Source of the DNA: a virus
DNA: 64,000 nucleotides
IMG/VR virus record: IMGVR_UViG_3300022592_000001
Span: 47,486-111,485 of that record
Strand: one strand, 5' to 3'
In this document: positions 1-10,200 of the stretch, in pieces
Numbering within the stretch: the first letter of the stretch is position 1
Layout of the letters: each line of letters opens with the position of its first letter
The notes under the pieces: model-generated
Database searches by the model: none
What the model saw: the letters and a program-made list of their open reading frames with translations, nothing else
Told to the model about the DNA's origin: nothing
Program-made: the position numbers and the translations under genes

Positions 1-3000
1 AACTGCAACGCTTGTAGTTGATGTTCTATAACCAGTACCACGATTTAAGAATGTTGGGTTACCTAATACTCCATTACCCACACGACAAGTAATAGTGGCA
101 GCAGATGTTGGGTTTGGATCAGTTATTGTCACTGAAGGTAAACTTGAAGTTGAATACCCGCTTCCAGGTTCCCATATTTTAATTAAAGTAACTTTGTTAC
201 TTGCAACTGAAGCTCTACCTTTTGCTGTTGCTCCGGCAATAATGTACGCACCTAAATTATTACTAATATTAGGAATTGCTACAAACCCAGGATTTGAACT
301 AGGATTACCAAATGCAATGCTTCCCCAAGTAGTAGATGTTGGTAGCGTTCTAGGTTTCCAATATAATCCATCTTGAGATGAAGCTGCTGTATTTGTACCC
401 GATGCAACTGCAAAGAACATTCCTTGCCCGTATTCGATAGATGACCAGTTTGCAGTCGATGGCAATGTGCTTGAAATCCAGTTAATGCCATCAAATGAAT
501 ATGCTGTATTTGCACTAGCATACGCAATTGCTACAAATCTGCTATTACCCCAAATCACCGAAGACCAGTTTGCTGTTGCCGGAAGCGTACTTGATTGCCA
601 TGTAGCACCCGAGTCAGTTGAATATAATGATGTACTACTGTTATTGCTACCTACAATTACCCATACTCCAAGGCTACTATAAACGGCATCAGTCCATGAA
701 CCACTAGGTACTGTTGAATGACTCCAATTCGTTCCTTCGTTTGAATATGCTACATCTGTACCTGTGCCAACAGCAATAAATCTGCCGTTACCCCATGCGA
801 CCGATGTATACCCAGCGCCTCCAGTTGTACCCGAAGTCCATGTTAACCCATCTGCAGAGGTACTAACTATGCCAGACCCAGAATTAACTGCTACAAATAA
901 GTTGTTGCCATATGCAATACTAGACCAGTTTGCGCCACCCAATGATCCGCCTGCGGTCCAACTCTGTCCATTAGTTGATATTGCTGCACCACCTGCTAAA
1001 TTAATTGCAACATACTTGCCTTTGCCGTATGCTATACCGACCCAATTTGCTGATGATGGTAATACCGCATTAACAGCAGTGTAATTTGGTGATGTAAATC
1101 TAACAGCTGGTTCAATTGAGTAAACGCTTGTTGAATCTAGCAACGAAACTATTGGTGTTCCAGAATTAACATGTTCCCAACCAATAGCATTAATTGTCAT
1201 GCTAGAACCGTAAGTTTGTGTAGTTATTGTTGCAGCACTGCCACCTAATGATGTACTTACAGAGAAAGAATTAGAAGTGTAGTTGTTAGCAATAACATAA
1301 TATATAATTCCTGCGCTTAATCCGCCTAACATACCACCAGCAACTACACCCATAGAGCCAGTTGCGTTTGAAACGGCAAACACGCTTCCTTGATATGTTG
1401 CACTAACAGCAATTTGATTTCCGATAATATTACTAATGTAATATGTTGTACCGTTTACAATGTTGCCAAATGTTGTACCGCTGAATACAATTTGTTCACC
1501 AATTGACATGCCTGTACTAGAAGTTAATGTTACTAGATTGTTAGTACCAGTAATTGTTACAGGGGAAACAGAGCTTCCTACAGTCTGTTGAGAGCTAACA
1601 GTCCAAGTACTTCCTGATCCAGAGCCACTGTTATTTGCAGTAATGTATGTTCCGGCAGTTACACCGACACCAGTTAATACCATACCAACTGCAATAGATC
1701 CAGCACCCATTGTTACAACAGTAAGAGTAAATCCAGAAATATATGCGCTAGTCATTGTAGCAACAGTATGCACAGTATTGTAAGCTGTAGTTGTTTGTTG
1801 GTTTGGAACAATAACAATTGGCTGTCCGGGTTGGAATTGTGATGTGTCACTAACTTGAATTGTGTTATTAGTACCGTTAGTAGCAGTAGATGGTAATGCA
1901 GTAATACTTTCTCTACCAACAGTCACTACTTTACCAACAGCGTCGTAATATGCTACATAACCATATTGTCCAACACCAGTACCTGATGTAACAATAACTC
2001 GCATACCGTTGTAGTTAGCAAACGTATTTTGATCGTTTGATGCAATTGTAATAGTTTGTGTATTACCTGCCTGTGCTTGGTTACCTGCGGTAATATATCC
2101 TAAACCTCCAGCACTATAATCAGTACCAGTAATGCGCCCTTCAAAAATGCCGCCATCTCTGAATTCGTCCTGAACAGCGTTTGCACTTTGTCCAGCACCA
2201 GAAAATGTGTATGTTGCACCAGTGTATCCTTGTCCGGCATTGCTAAATTCTAATTTTAAAATCTTATTAGTAGCTTCACCAATAAATGCCGCAGCAATTT
2301 GTGCTTGTTGATTTCTATTATTAACTGTTCCATTTAGTGGAACTTCAGTACTATCAAATCCCTCTGCAACACATCCGTAACTACCGTATGAAGTGTTACC
2401 GTTAGTAGCACGAATTTTCCCGCCAGCTTCTGCAAGATATCCACAGTGTCCGTAGTATGAGAACACCGAAACTAATTCAGTTAATGCATTATGTCCAGTA
2501 CACCATGCTCCAATACCATCACTTAAAATTTGTGTAAAGTCGTTAGCAACAATAGATCTATTTCCGTTGTTATGAAGTGAACCGTCAATTTTTAAACCAG
2601 TGCATCCTTGTCCAAAAGTTGTAACGTTTTGTACGTACGGTGACTTAGTTGTAATCCAAACAGACGAATCCCCAGGTCCTGATCCCGGATCTAAACTTAC
2701 ATATGATCCTGCTGTTGGACGCTTAGTTCCATATACGTTAGCAGCACTTAAACCACCAGTTAGCCCACGAAGTGTCATGTTTCTAATACCGCAACCGTTA
2801 CGAACATAGAACATATCTTTAATACCGTCTGCGCCGTATACCGCCGCTGTTTGATTTGAAGAATCTGCTAATGGTGCAGGGGTTGTTCCGCCTGATGTTA
2901 ACGATATTTGGAAACTAGTTGGGGTAATTGATGAACCGATAATGTAATATGTTTGCCCAGAAGTAAGTCCGGCAAATGCGCCAGCAGTTACACCCATAGA

Positions 3001-5034
3001 ACCTTGTGCAGTTTGCTGAGTTACAACAGATCCGCCTACGGTTAAACTAATAGTAATGTAAGCAGTTACAGAATCGTAAGCTACAATGTAATATGTTGTG
3101 TTCGCAGTTAAGTTACCAACTGAGTTTCCTGAGAAAATAATTGGCATTCCAGAATACATTCCAATTGTATTAGATAAAAATACTTTATTGCCAATTGATG
3201 AGGTTGATAATACAGTTGCTGTAATTGTTGGAACAACAATTTGAATTGCATCGTTCGCCTGCATGCCTATCGTAGTATTAACAATGATTGTGTTAGTAGT
3301 AGAACTAGACGATGTAGCAACGGCGTTAATTACTCGAGCTGGCTGAATTACTGCACCTCTCAATTCATCGCCTACTAGAGCAACACCGGCCGGAATACTA
3401 ATTGGCAGTGATTCACTATATGTTCCAGTTTTAATAAAGATAGTTGCTGGTCCAGATACCTGAGTACATGCGTACTTAACGGTTCTCCACGGGGTAGTAA
3501 CAGTTTTTCCGTATGTTACAGTATCAGTTCCTGTAGGTGCTACGTAATAAACGTTACCAATAACACCCCAATCATTCCATGCAGGTACTGGTAACATTGA
3601 TTGACCGTTAGATGAAACTTTAAGTAAATTACCTTCTGACCCTATTGATACAGCAGCCCATTGCTTATTATCGTATGTTTGAATATCACCCTGATATTGC
3701 AATGTTTCAAATTGATCACCACGGATATAAATTGTCCAGTGTGCCGGATCGTTGTCAGGCGATGATACTGAATTAACTTTACTTGTACAAATATAAGAAG
3801 TAGAATAAAATGTTACAACATCACCGATAACATATGTATTTGATTTGTTCCACGGACCTCTCCATTGCATACCTGGATTTACTAATGTCCAGTATGTAAT
3901 GTTAGTAGTTTCTTGTGCTTGACTATCAAGAATAGCTACGTAAAGATATCCATCTCGACGGACTAAGTCACCAGTTCTGTAATTAGCCGTTACATCCCAT
4001 TCGTTTCTAATGTTATAATTTTTAACTAACAATGTCCAGTTAGTAGTATCTGTTGATGGTACGTTGTTTAAATTATTAGTACTGTTACTAGTGTATTGGT
4101 AACCGCCATAAGTTACAATATCTCCCTTAACATAAGAAACTACACTGCTCCAAGAATTTGCAAATTCTAAAGCTGGAAGCCAAATAGTAAAATTAGTTGT
4201 GCTAAATGTAGTTGAAGATGTATGGGCGGTTGAGCAAATATATAAATCTGCCCCGTATTTTACAATGTCGTTTAATTTGTAACGGAAACTAGAAGTCCAA
4301 GCAAATTTATAATCAATGCCGTTATGTACAATCGTCCATTTACTAATGTCTGGATCGATACCAATAGTAGCAGTTGCTGCACTAGTATGTCCTTGTGTAC
4401 ACTTGTAAATAATTCCGCCGTAACGCACAACGTCACCTAATTTATAACGGGTTGATACAGTCCAATCAGTGCTCCAGTCGTATGCATACAGCAAAACATC
4501 CCAAAAGCTAGTATTAGCTTCTAGTCCTAAAGTAACTGTTGCGGCACTCACGTGTCCAGTGTTACAACGGTATAATGTGCCGCCATATCGAACAACATCA
4601 TTTAATCTATATCTTGTACCAACGGTCCAATTTTTTGTCCAGTTTTCAGTTCTGGCATAGACAGTCCAATTGACTAAGTCTGGTTCAATTCCTGTAAGTA
4701 GCGTAGCAGAAGATGTGTGACTGTTAGTACAAATATAAATGATACTGTCATACTGGATATAATCACCCATGTTGTAAAGAGTGTTAGGCGTCCATTGATT
4801 GCGCCACTCATATCCATCAAACCACAATACCCATTTTGGAGCAGGAGTGTCTGGTTGTGTTGTTACATCAATAAAATCTAAATCAGTATTGAAGTCCGCA
4901 GAAGCAGTGTGTCCAACCAAACAGACGTACGACTTACCGTGATAACGAACAATATCGTCTTTTGTATATGCAGTGCTAGTCGCCCAGTCACCTTTCCAAG
5001 TGAATCTAATTCGTGGTATTTTAAATTCTGCCAT
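1..5034 (-). CDS. Very large tail fibre / virion protein, 3' end cut by window edge
   Basis: The frame is open from the ATG at 5034 to base 1 (1678 codons) without a stop, so the protein continues beyond the window. GAGG lies just upstream of the ATG. Residues ~8-430 hold eight repeats of about 50 residues with the pattern W-x(6)-Y-x(2)-GD-x-V-x-Y-x-G-x(2)-Y-x-C, resembling small chitin/cellulose-binding modules (CBM5/12 type). Around residues 490-900 is a right-handed beta-helix-like region (YYVAPTGTD, then FIKTGTYSE and SIPAGV) as in cyanophage-type fibres. Two or more 55-residue modules (FSG..FG..GTTYY) follow. Residues ~1323-1601 hold seven repeats with W-x(2)-I-x-YG-x(3)-F-x-AV and S-x-DG-x(2)-W, consistent with a seven-bladed beta-propeller. 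The likely role is host recognition at the tail tip or as a long fibre. Receptor and glycan specificity are unknown. Confidence 0.85.
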   Translation of the reverse strand, partial: MAEFKIPRIRFTWKGDWATSTAYTKDDIVRYHGKSYVCLVGHTASADFNTDLDFIDVTTQPDTPAPKWVLWFDGYEWRNQWTPNTLYNMGDYIQYDSIIYICTNSHTSSATLLTGIEPDLVNWTVYARTENWTKNWTVGTRYRLNDVVRYGGTLYRCNTGHVSAATVTLGLEANTSFWDVLLYAYDWSTDWTVSTRYKLGDVVRYGGIIYKCTQGHTSAATATIGIDPDISKWTIVHNGIDYKFAWTSSFRYKLNDIVKYGADLYICSTAHTSSTTFSTTNFTIWLPALEFANSWSSVVSYVKGDIVTYGGYQYTSNSTNNLNNVPSTDTTNWTLLVKNYNIRNEWDVTANYRTGDLVRRDGYLYVAILDSQAQETTNITYWTLVNPGMQWRGPWNKSNTYVIGDVVTFYSTSYICTSKVNSVSSPDNDPAHWTIYIRGDQFETLQYQGDIQTYDNKQWAAVSIGSEGNLLKVSSNGQSMLPVPAWNDWGVIGNVYYVAPTGTDTVTYGKTVTTPWRTVKYACTQVSGPATIFIKTGTYSESLPISIPAGVALVGDELRGAVIQPARVINAVATSSSSTTNTIIVNTTIGMQANDAIQIVVPTITATVLSTSSIGNKVFLSNTIGMYSGMPIIFSGNSVGNLTANTTYYIVAYDSVTAYITISLTVGGSVVTQQTAQGSMGVTAGAFAGLTSGQTYYIIGSSITPTSFQISLTSGGTTPAPLADSSNQTAAVYGADGIKDMFYVRNGCGIRNMTLRGLTGGLSAANVYGTKRPTAGSYVSLDPGSGPGDSSVWITTKSPYVQNVTTFGQGCTGLKIDGSLHNNGNRSIVANDFTQILSDGIGAWCTGHNALTELVSVFSYYGHCGYLAEAGGKIRATNGNTSYGSYGCVAEGFDSTEVPLNGTVNNRNQQAQIAAAFIGEATNKILKLEFSNAGQGYTGATYTFSGAGQSANAVQDEFRDGGIFEGRITGTDYSAGGLGYITAGNQAQAGNTQTITIASNDQNTFANYNGMRVIVTSGTGVGQYGYVAYYDAVGKVVTVGRESITALPSTATNGTNNTIQVSDTSQFQPGQPIVIVPNQQTTTAYNTVHTVATMTSAYISGFTLTVVTMGAGSIAVGMVLTGVGVTAGTYITANNSGSGSGSTWTVSSQQTVGSSVSPVTITGTNNLVTLTSSTGMSIGEQIVFSGTTFGNIVNGTTYYISNIIGNQIAVSATYQGSVFAVSNATGSMGVVAGGMLGGLSAGIIYYVIANNYTSNSFSVSTSLGGSAATITTQTYGSSMTINAIGWEHVNSGTPIVSLLDSTSVYSIEPAVRFTSPNYTAVNAVLPSSANWVGIAYGKGKYVAINLAGGAAISTNGQSWTAGGSLGGANWSSIAYGNNLFVAVNSGSGIVSTSADGLTWTSGTTGGAGYTSVAWGNGRFIAVGTGTDVAYSNEGTNWSHSTVPSGSWTDAVYSSLGVWVIVGSNNSSTSLYSTDSGATWQSSTLPATANWSSVIWGNSRFVAIAYASANTAYSFDGINWISSTLPSTANWSSIEYGQGMFFAVASGTNTAASSQDGLYWKPRTLPTSTTWGSIAFGNPSSNPGFVAIPNISNNLGAYIIAGATAKGRASVASNKVTLIKIWEPGSGYSTSSLPSVTITDPNPTSAATITCRVGNGVLGNPTFLNRGTGYRTSTTSVAV

Positions 5035-5063
5035 TTCTTACCTCAGTTATTATGAATTTTAAT

Positions 5064-5071
5064 TATTTATA
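5064..5071 (-). promoter_or_regulatory. Consensus T4-type late promoter TATAAATA
   Basis: An exact minus-strand match 30 bases upstream of the left-edge fibre ATG. It overlaps the stop codon of the 119-residue gene and GAGG follows it as ribosome site. Confidence 0.75.
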
Positions 5072-5426
5072 TGCCGGTTGGATATGTATATTTTATATCA
5101 GTTCTGACTACTAAATTTCCTGCATCGTCGATGTAATAGTATAAATTTCTTTGATCCCAACGCATTTGTTCATAATTTAAATTCTCAAACACTAAATCGT
5201 GTTCTACATCTCTGCCTTCAAAGAAGTCTGCACCTGGTTCAAAATCTGGAAAATTACCATCGCTTGTACCTTCTGCATTAATTTGAATTCCGTCTGTTCT
5301 GCTAAGTTGATCCACTCTAGCAAAATATAATTCGCCATCGTCTGTTCTACGTAGAGCATAAAAATATCTAGGTGTATCTCCTATTAATTCTTCCTGTGAA
5401 CGACCAAATTGATATGTGCTTGACAT
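5067..5426 (-). CDS. Small conserved virion-associated protein (119 aa)
   Basis: A 119-residue acidic protein that starts MSSTYQFGRS and ends with a tyrosine-rich strand (LYYYIDD, then YTYPTGI). From memory, short proteins ending in a similar YTYPTGI motif occur beside fibre genes in T4-like marine phages; no function is established that I know of. It lies 13 bp downstream of the 109-residue gene and its stop codon overlaps the late promoter of the giant fibre gene. AGGAG precedes the start. There is no signal peptide or membrane segment. It may be a fibre-attachment or tail accessory protein, but that is inferred from position only. Confidence 0.7.
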   Translation of the reverse strand: MSSTYQFGRSQEELIGDTPRYFYALRRTDDGELYFARVDQLSRTDGIQINAEGTSDGNFPDFEPGADFFEGRDVEHDLVFENLNYEQMRWDQRNLYYYIDDAGNLVVRTDIKYTYPTGI

Positions 5427-5439
5427 TTTTTATCTCCTA

Positions 5440-5769
5440 TTAAACAATCTCTGCATAGCTAGCAATTAAATCAACGCTACTAGCGGTATCGCTTACGATA
5501 GTCATTGTTGTATTTTCTGCTAAAATAATTTTTTCACCATTAGTAACAACCTTGGCACTAGTATACGGTGAAATTACTAGCTGCTTAATATAGTATCCAG
5601 TAACGTTATATGCATCTGTAACCGTTACATCAACGATTACATCTTCGTCTGTTGTGTTTGCAAGATTGCATCCAATGAGTGTAAATCTATTACCCACTGA
5701 TGTTGCAAGAACATCAACTGGTGTTGTACCAATCCCATTGACTACTTTAGTTCTAAAAAATGATGCCAT
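5440..5769 (-). CDS. Small beta-rich virion protein (109 aa)
   Basis: A 109-residue protein made almost entirely of short beta-strand-like stretches, with no charged coil or membrane segment. Its pattern (I-x-CN in the middle, then ISPYTSA and EKIILAEN near the C-terminus) resembles the 115-residue protein at 14142-14489, so the two look like distant paralogues that each sit beside a large fibre gene. It probably forms a small jelly-roll or collar-type structural subunit, an inference from composition and context. It lies six bases downstream of the 1425-residue fibre gene on the same transcript. Confidence 0.65.
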   Translation of the reverse strand: MASFFRTKVVNGIGTTPVDVLATSVGNRFTLIGCNLANTTDEDVIVDVTVTDAYNVTGYYIKQLVISPYTSAKVVTNGEKIILAENTTMTIVSDTASSVDLIASYAEIV

Positions 5770-5775
5770 AATCTT

Positions 5776-8700
5776 TTATCCAAATATTAATGCAGCAGAA
5801 ATACCAATGTCTGTTGCTTCTACTGTTGTAACGCCACCGGATGCTCCAGCAACGCTTGTCCAAGTTGTTCCGTTATATACTTCGACTAATTCTAAGTCGG
5901 TATTAAATCTCATCATACCAGTCTCTGGTATTAATGGACGTTGTGTTTGTGTATCCCCCGACGGGATAACAACACCGTTAGTACCAGCAATTTTTACATA
6001 ACCGCTACCTGTTTCTAAAAATTCTGTAATAGCACCAGATGATATGTTAGTAATAGTGTTGTTATAAATCTTTAAATTACCAAGACGTATACCGCCTATT
6101 CCGGTAGTGGTTAAATTTAAATCACTGCCTGCTGTAATAGGAGTAATTGTATTACTAGTAATGTCTAAATTAACAGTTTGGAAACGTTGAGCAAATAATT
6201 TAGTACTGTCAATAGTTGCTGTTAGGTTTCCATCTGCATAGAAATAAATTGTATTATCGTTAGCGCCAGGATATGCTTCTGCAACAATTCTAGTATTACC
6301 ATCGATATCTTGTAAACCACCTAGCTTAACCCAATAACCGTTATTGTAACCTTCATAACGTGTTAAGTCAGTGTTATAACGGATCATACCGTTACTTGGT
6401 GATAAAGGACGATCACTTGTTCCGCCGACAGGTATTTGAATACTTTGATTGCTGTTAACAATCACGCCGCCTGTACCTTGTGGAACTAATGTAATGTTTG
6501 AATTAGATGCAACGCTTTGAATATTGTTGTCGTTAAACTTTATTCCTTCAGCAACAACATTGCCTAATCCATTAGCTACTAAATTTAAATCAGCATTAGT
6601 AGTAGTTGTTTGAATTGTATTACCAGAAATTGTAATTTGTGGTAATTGTAAATAACCTGTTCCAGTTATATTTCCAGTGACTTGTGTGTTACCGCTTGTA
6701 ACAAAATTACCAGTTTGGTTAATATTTCCAGTCTGTGTTATTGTACCGGTTACACCTACATTTTTTAAGTAAGTTGTTCCAGTTGTTACAGTTAAATCTG
6801 TAGTAACAGTTAAGTTTTGATCAATAGCAACATTGTTACTTGGAATATAAATTCTTCCAGATCCAGCAGCAATTAATTGCAAATCATCATTTGCATTAGT
6901 TGTTTGGATTGTATTACTATCAATAACTAAATTATCAATCTCAGCTCTGCTTAGGTACAGAGTATTCCATCTATAAGAGCTAGATCCTAAGTTGTAATAT
7001 GCAGTTTGTGACGGAATTAAATTGCTATCAATGCTACCAACAAAGTTAATTGTGTCAGATGTTTGATCGCCAATTTGAATATTGCCGCCGATGTTTACAT
7101 CACCGGTAACATTTAATGTGCCTGTAATGTAGGTATTATTTTGTAAATTAATTGCACCGCTTGCAGATGTAACATTAATGTCGCCAGTTAAACTATCAAC
7201 ATTATTATCATGAATTCTAATATTACCAGTTGTAATATCTGTCGAAGTAATAGTAGTTGTATGTGTACCATCGGTAAATGTTACACCAGTTAAGCTAGTA
7301 ATACTTAAACTTTGATTGTTGAATACAACTTCACCAGTTTTTTGATTAACATTAAAATTAGCACCAACGCTAAAGTTACCTTCGTTATCTACACTAGTGT
7401 GATAGATGTGGGCGCCGTTTAATTCTACAAATTCGTTAGCATCGATACGATCGTTAGGATCATTAGTTGATAATTTTCCAGAGCCAACATATGCAACGTT
7501 CTGGCTAATAAAATATCCAATAACACCTACGCCATCGCCAACAATACCGTAATTACCATAGATACATGCTGATCCAATTGCACGAATTTCAGCACCAAAG
7601 TCTGAATAGTCTGCAAAATTAATTAACTGTGCTGTTCCGCCTGCACTTGTACGCAAGTCTTGGAATGTAATTCCATTATCTAAAATAGTTGTAGACGCAT
7701 TATTACCGTTCATGTTTAACAACAGAACAGTATTTAAATCACCGCTTAATTGACTAGTCGGTGCTGTAAAATTACTTGTATATTTTGCAACACCTTTGCT
7801 AATTCTTACATCATCGATATAACCAAAGAATAAACTAGTTGCATCAAAACGTGCGCCAAGTGTTAATGGGCCTTGTAAGTAGGTATTGTTATCTGTATAT
7901 GTTGAACCTGCTTGAGTTCCGTTGATGAACATCTTAGTGCTAGTGCCAGATTTAGCAAGAGCAATGTGTGTCCAAGTATTAAGAGGAATTGTAGATGCAC
8001 TTTCAATAACCGAGTTACCATTAACAGCCAATCGTAATGTGTTGGTAGTTGCGTTAATATATAATGTTGGGGTAACTTCTGGATTTGTAGTTCTAAAATC
8101 AAAGATAATTTGATTTGCGCTTCCTTGCGCAGTATTATAAATCCATGCCTCTAAAGTAAATGCGCCTGTTCCAAATTCAAAATCGGGAGTGCTTGCAACA
8201 GTTAGATAATCAGTAGTTCCGTTTAATGCTAAACTAGTTGGGCCAAATTTCTTTTGAGTTGTTGATAATTTTGCATTACCGCTTGTGTAAACAATTTTGC
8301 CAGCACGATCGGTAATTGTTTGGAACCCTAAGCATCTTCCGGTAAGGTTAACATAGTTTCCAGAAATGCTGGCAATAGTTCCAGTGCCAAGAACTGTAGT
8401 TCCGTTAGTATCATAATAAGTTACTGTATTTCCTACAGCCCATGTTCCGACTCGTGTATCAATACGCAGACGTGTCATGCCCTGTAAGGCAAATCCATAC
8501 GTGCTAGTGTATGCGTAAAATCCTTTGTTAGCAAAATAACTGAATGAGTTTAACCACTCAATGCGTACACCGTTTGTTGCAGTAATGCAATTTACATTAG
8601 GAGTAATAAATGTCACTGCATGGAATAGCATACTTGCTTCTTTTGATGAAGAAGCTGCATAAGCACCGTCTGCATAAGCACCTTTACCAGCATCGCCTGC

Positions 8701-10053
8701 ATCAAATCCGTAAGGATCACTTGGGCTAGTTACACTACCGCGAGTAATAACTGTTATATTTCTAATATACGGGCTGCGAGTAGTAACAACCATATTCGTT
8801 GCAAAACGGAAAGCATACCCGTTGTCTGGGAACACTCTAGTTGTTCCACTACCGCAGTTAAATGTTAAGTTAGATACAAACACACTGCCAGATGCTGCTG
8901 GACCAGTGTATGTTAGAGTAGTAACACCTGTGGTATAAGCGTAAGTAGCACCAGTTACATTGTATGTATTTCCGCCAAATTTGATAGTTCCGCCACTTAC
9001 CCAAGTGTGTGCAAACGGTGCTGTACCAGCATTAAATGTTACAGAATTAGTTGTCGAGCTAGTTACTGTAAAATAATTGCCGCCACTGAAAAAATCTGTG
9101 ATTGCTAAATCTTCAACTGTTGTTTCGCCGTTTAAAATAAACGCATCGTTGTAACGTGTGCCTGTTGTTGGTTTAATTGTAACTGCACGGATACCTGCTC
9201 CGCGAACAGTAACACCTACTGGAATTGTTAACGGGAATGCTTCGAGATAAACACCTGGATAGATATAAATTGTATCACCTGACGTTGCAATACTTAGTGC
9301 GTGTTTTAATGTTAATACAGGATCATTTTCGTGTAATCCGGCATTAGTATCGCTACCGTTAGTAGCAACATAAATGGTATTTCCTGGAGGTAACGCTAAA
9401 TCAATACCGTTAACTAAAATACTGTTAGAGTTAATAGCATCGGCTTCTACAGTTTGTACGTATGCTGTCTTCCAGTTTTTACTTGGACTACCTAAGTTAT
9501 AAGATAACGTAGTGTCTGGAATAATATTACTTGCAATGTCTGCGTTAAATGTAACGTTATCTGTATTACTATTACCAATTGTGATGTTACCATCGGCAGT
9601 AATATTTCCAGTTGCATGTAAATCACCGTTAACAAGCATATTGCTGTTAACGTTTACTTGTCCACTACCAGTTGTAGTAATGTTTAAATCAGAATTAGTA
9701 GTTGTTGTACTAATTTGATTTGTAGTAATCTGTAAATTATTATTGACTAATAATTTTGCTTGGTAAACAACAGGGTTAGTACCACTAGGTTCTAGGTTGA
9801 TTACAGAATTGCTGCTAGCAATTGTGTTACCACTAATTGTAAAACTAGCGATGTCTGCTTCGGTAGTAACTTCTAGATTAGTAGTACGAGTTGTACCATT
9901 GATTTGTAAGTCGGTAGAAGGTGAACTGGTCTTTATACCAATACGGCCATTAATAACATCAATGTAGAGTAAGTCCGTCTCAAAGGCTAAGTCCACACCT
10001 TGGCGTACAAGGTTTGCCTTTAAGAGCGGGCCCGTAATTCGACCAACAGCCAT
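5776..10053 (-). CDS. Modular tail fibre with beta-helix and LamG-like lectin insertion (1425 aa)
   Basis: A 1425-residue fibre protein. Residues 4-60 carry the N-terminal module GRITGPLL...LLYIDV..GRIG shared with the neighbour at 10201-13383, probably for attachment. Residues ~220-295 begin a pectate-lyase-like beta-helix (IYVATNGSD, IYPGVYLE). Residues ~595-768 form a LamG/concanavalin-type jelly roll (FTLEAWIYN, NTWTHIALAKSG, GYIDDVRISKG) that the neighbour lacks. Repeats rich in T, N and G fill the rest. The C-terminus has the fibre module GMMRFNTD...VEVYNGTTW. AAGGAG precedes the ATG. The role is probably host-surface glycan binding. Compared with its paralogue it carries two insertions, at residues ~318-408 and ~524-814, which look like acquired domains. 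Confidence 0.85.
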   Translation of the reverse strand: MAVGRITGPLLKANLVRQGVDLAFETDLLYIDVINGRIGIKTSSPSTDLQINGTTRTTNLEVTTEADIASFTISGNTIASSNSVINLEPSGTNPVVYQAKLLVNNNLQITTNQISTTTTNSDLNITTTGSGQVNVNSNMLVNGDLHATGNITADGNITIGNSNTDNVTFNADIASNIIPDTTLSYNLGSPSKNWKTAYVQTVEADAINSNSILVNGIDLALPPGNTIYVATNGSDTNAGLHENDPVLTLKHALSIATSGDTIYIYPGVYLEAFPLTIPVGVTVRGAGIRAVTIKPTTGTRYNDAFILNGETTVEDLAITDFFSGGNYFTVTSSTTNSVTFNAGTAPFAHTWVSGGTIKFGGNTYNVTGATYAYTTGVTTLTYTGPAASGSVFVSNLTFNCGSGTTRVFPDNGYAFRFATNMVVTTRSPYIRNITVITRGSVTSPSDPYGFDAGDAGKGAYADGAYAASSSKEASMLFHAVTFITPNVNCITATNGVRIEWLNSFSYFANKGFYAYTSTYGFALQGMTRLRIDTRVGTWAVGNTVTYYDTNGTTVLGTGTIASISGNYVNLTGRCLGFQTITDRAGKIVYTSGNAKLSTTQKKFGPTSLALNGTTDYLTVASTPDFEFGTGAFTLEAWIYNTAQGSANQIIFDFRTTNPEVTPTLYINATTNTLRLAVNGNSVIESASTIPLNTWTHIALAKSGTSTKMFINGTQAGSTYTDNNTYLQGPLTLGARFDATSLFFGYIDDVRISKGVAKYTSNFTAPTSQLSGDLNTVLLLNMNGNNASTTILDNGITFQDLRTSAGGTAQLINFADYSDFGAEIRAIGSACIYGNYGIVGDGVGVIGYFISQNVAYVGSGKLSTNDPNDRIDANEFVELNGAHIYHTSVDNEGNFSVGANFNVNQKTGEVVFNNQSLSITSLTGVTFTDGTHTTTITSTDITTGNIRIHDNNVDSLTGDINVTSASGAINLQNNTYITGTLNVTGDVNIGGNIQIGDQTSDTINFVGSIDSNLIPSQTAYYNLGSSSYRWNTLYLSRAEIDNLVIDSNTIQTTNANDDLQLIAAGSGRIYIPSNNVAIDQNLTVTTDLTVTTGTTYLKNVGVTGTITQTGNINQTGNFVTSGNTQVTGNITGTGYLQLPQITISGNTIQTTTTNADLNLVANGLGNVVAEGIKFNDNNIQSVASNSNITLVPQGTGGVIVNSNQSIQIPVGGTSDRPLSPSNGMIRYNTDLTRYEGYNNGYWVKLGGLQDIDGNTRIVAEAYPGANDNTIYFYADGNLTATIDSTKLFAQRFQTVNLDITSNTITPITAGSDLNLTTTGIGGIRLGNLKIYNNTITNISSGAITEFLETGSGYVKIAGTNGVVIPSGDTQTQRPLIPETGMMRFNTDLELVEVYNGTTWTSVAGASGGVTTVEATDIGISAALIFG

Positions 10054-10180
10054 AGCTCTCCTTTTACCCCGTGTTGCACGGTTAACCTATTTTGGATTGC
10101 TCCGCATCCGTTTTTACGGCTCTTTGCTGGTTTACCACAGTTTAATATCGGGAATTTAGGTCTAAATTCCTCAGTAACAG
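10054..10180 (-). promoter_or_regulatory. Long structured leader of the 1425-aa fibre gene
   Basis: This gene-free stretch can form a chain of small stems on the minus strand: GGAATTTAG/CTAAATTCC (10151-10170), CTG/CAG around 10127-10140, CCGT-AAAA-ACGG (10108-10119), a bulged GGAT..ATCC stem (10094-10109) and CCGTG-CAA-CACGG (10069-10081). AAGGAG before the ATG is free. No known riboswitch was recognised. Confidence 0.4.
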
Positions 10181-10188
10181 TATTTAGC
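10181..10188 (-). promoter_or_regulatory. Late-promoter-like element GCTAAATA
   Basis: Six of eight bases match TATAAATA, at the head of the long leader of the 1425-residue fibre gene. The identical octamer precedes the gene at 26662, which supports it as a real variant. Confidence 0.4.
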
Positions 10189-10200
10189 TATTTTGGGCTT

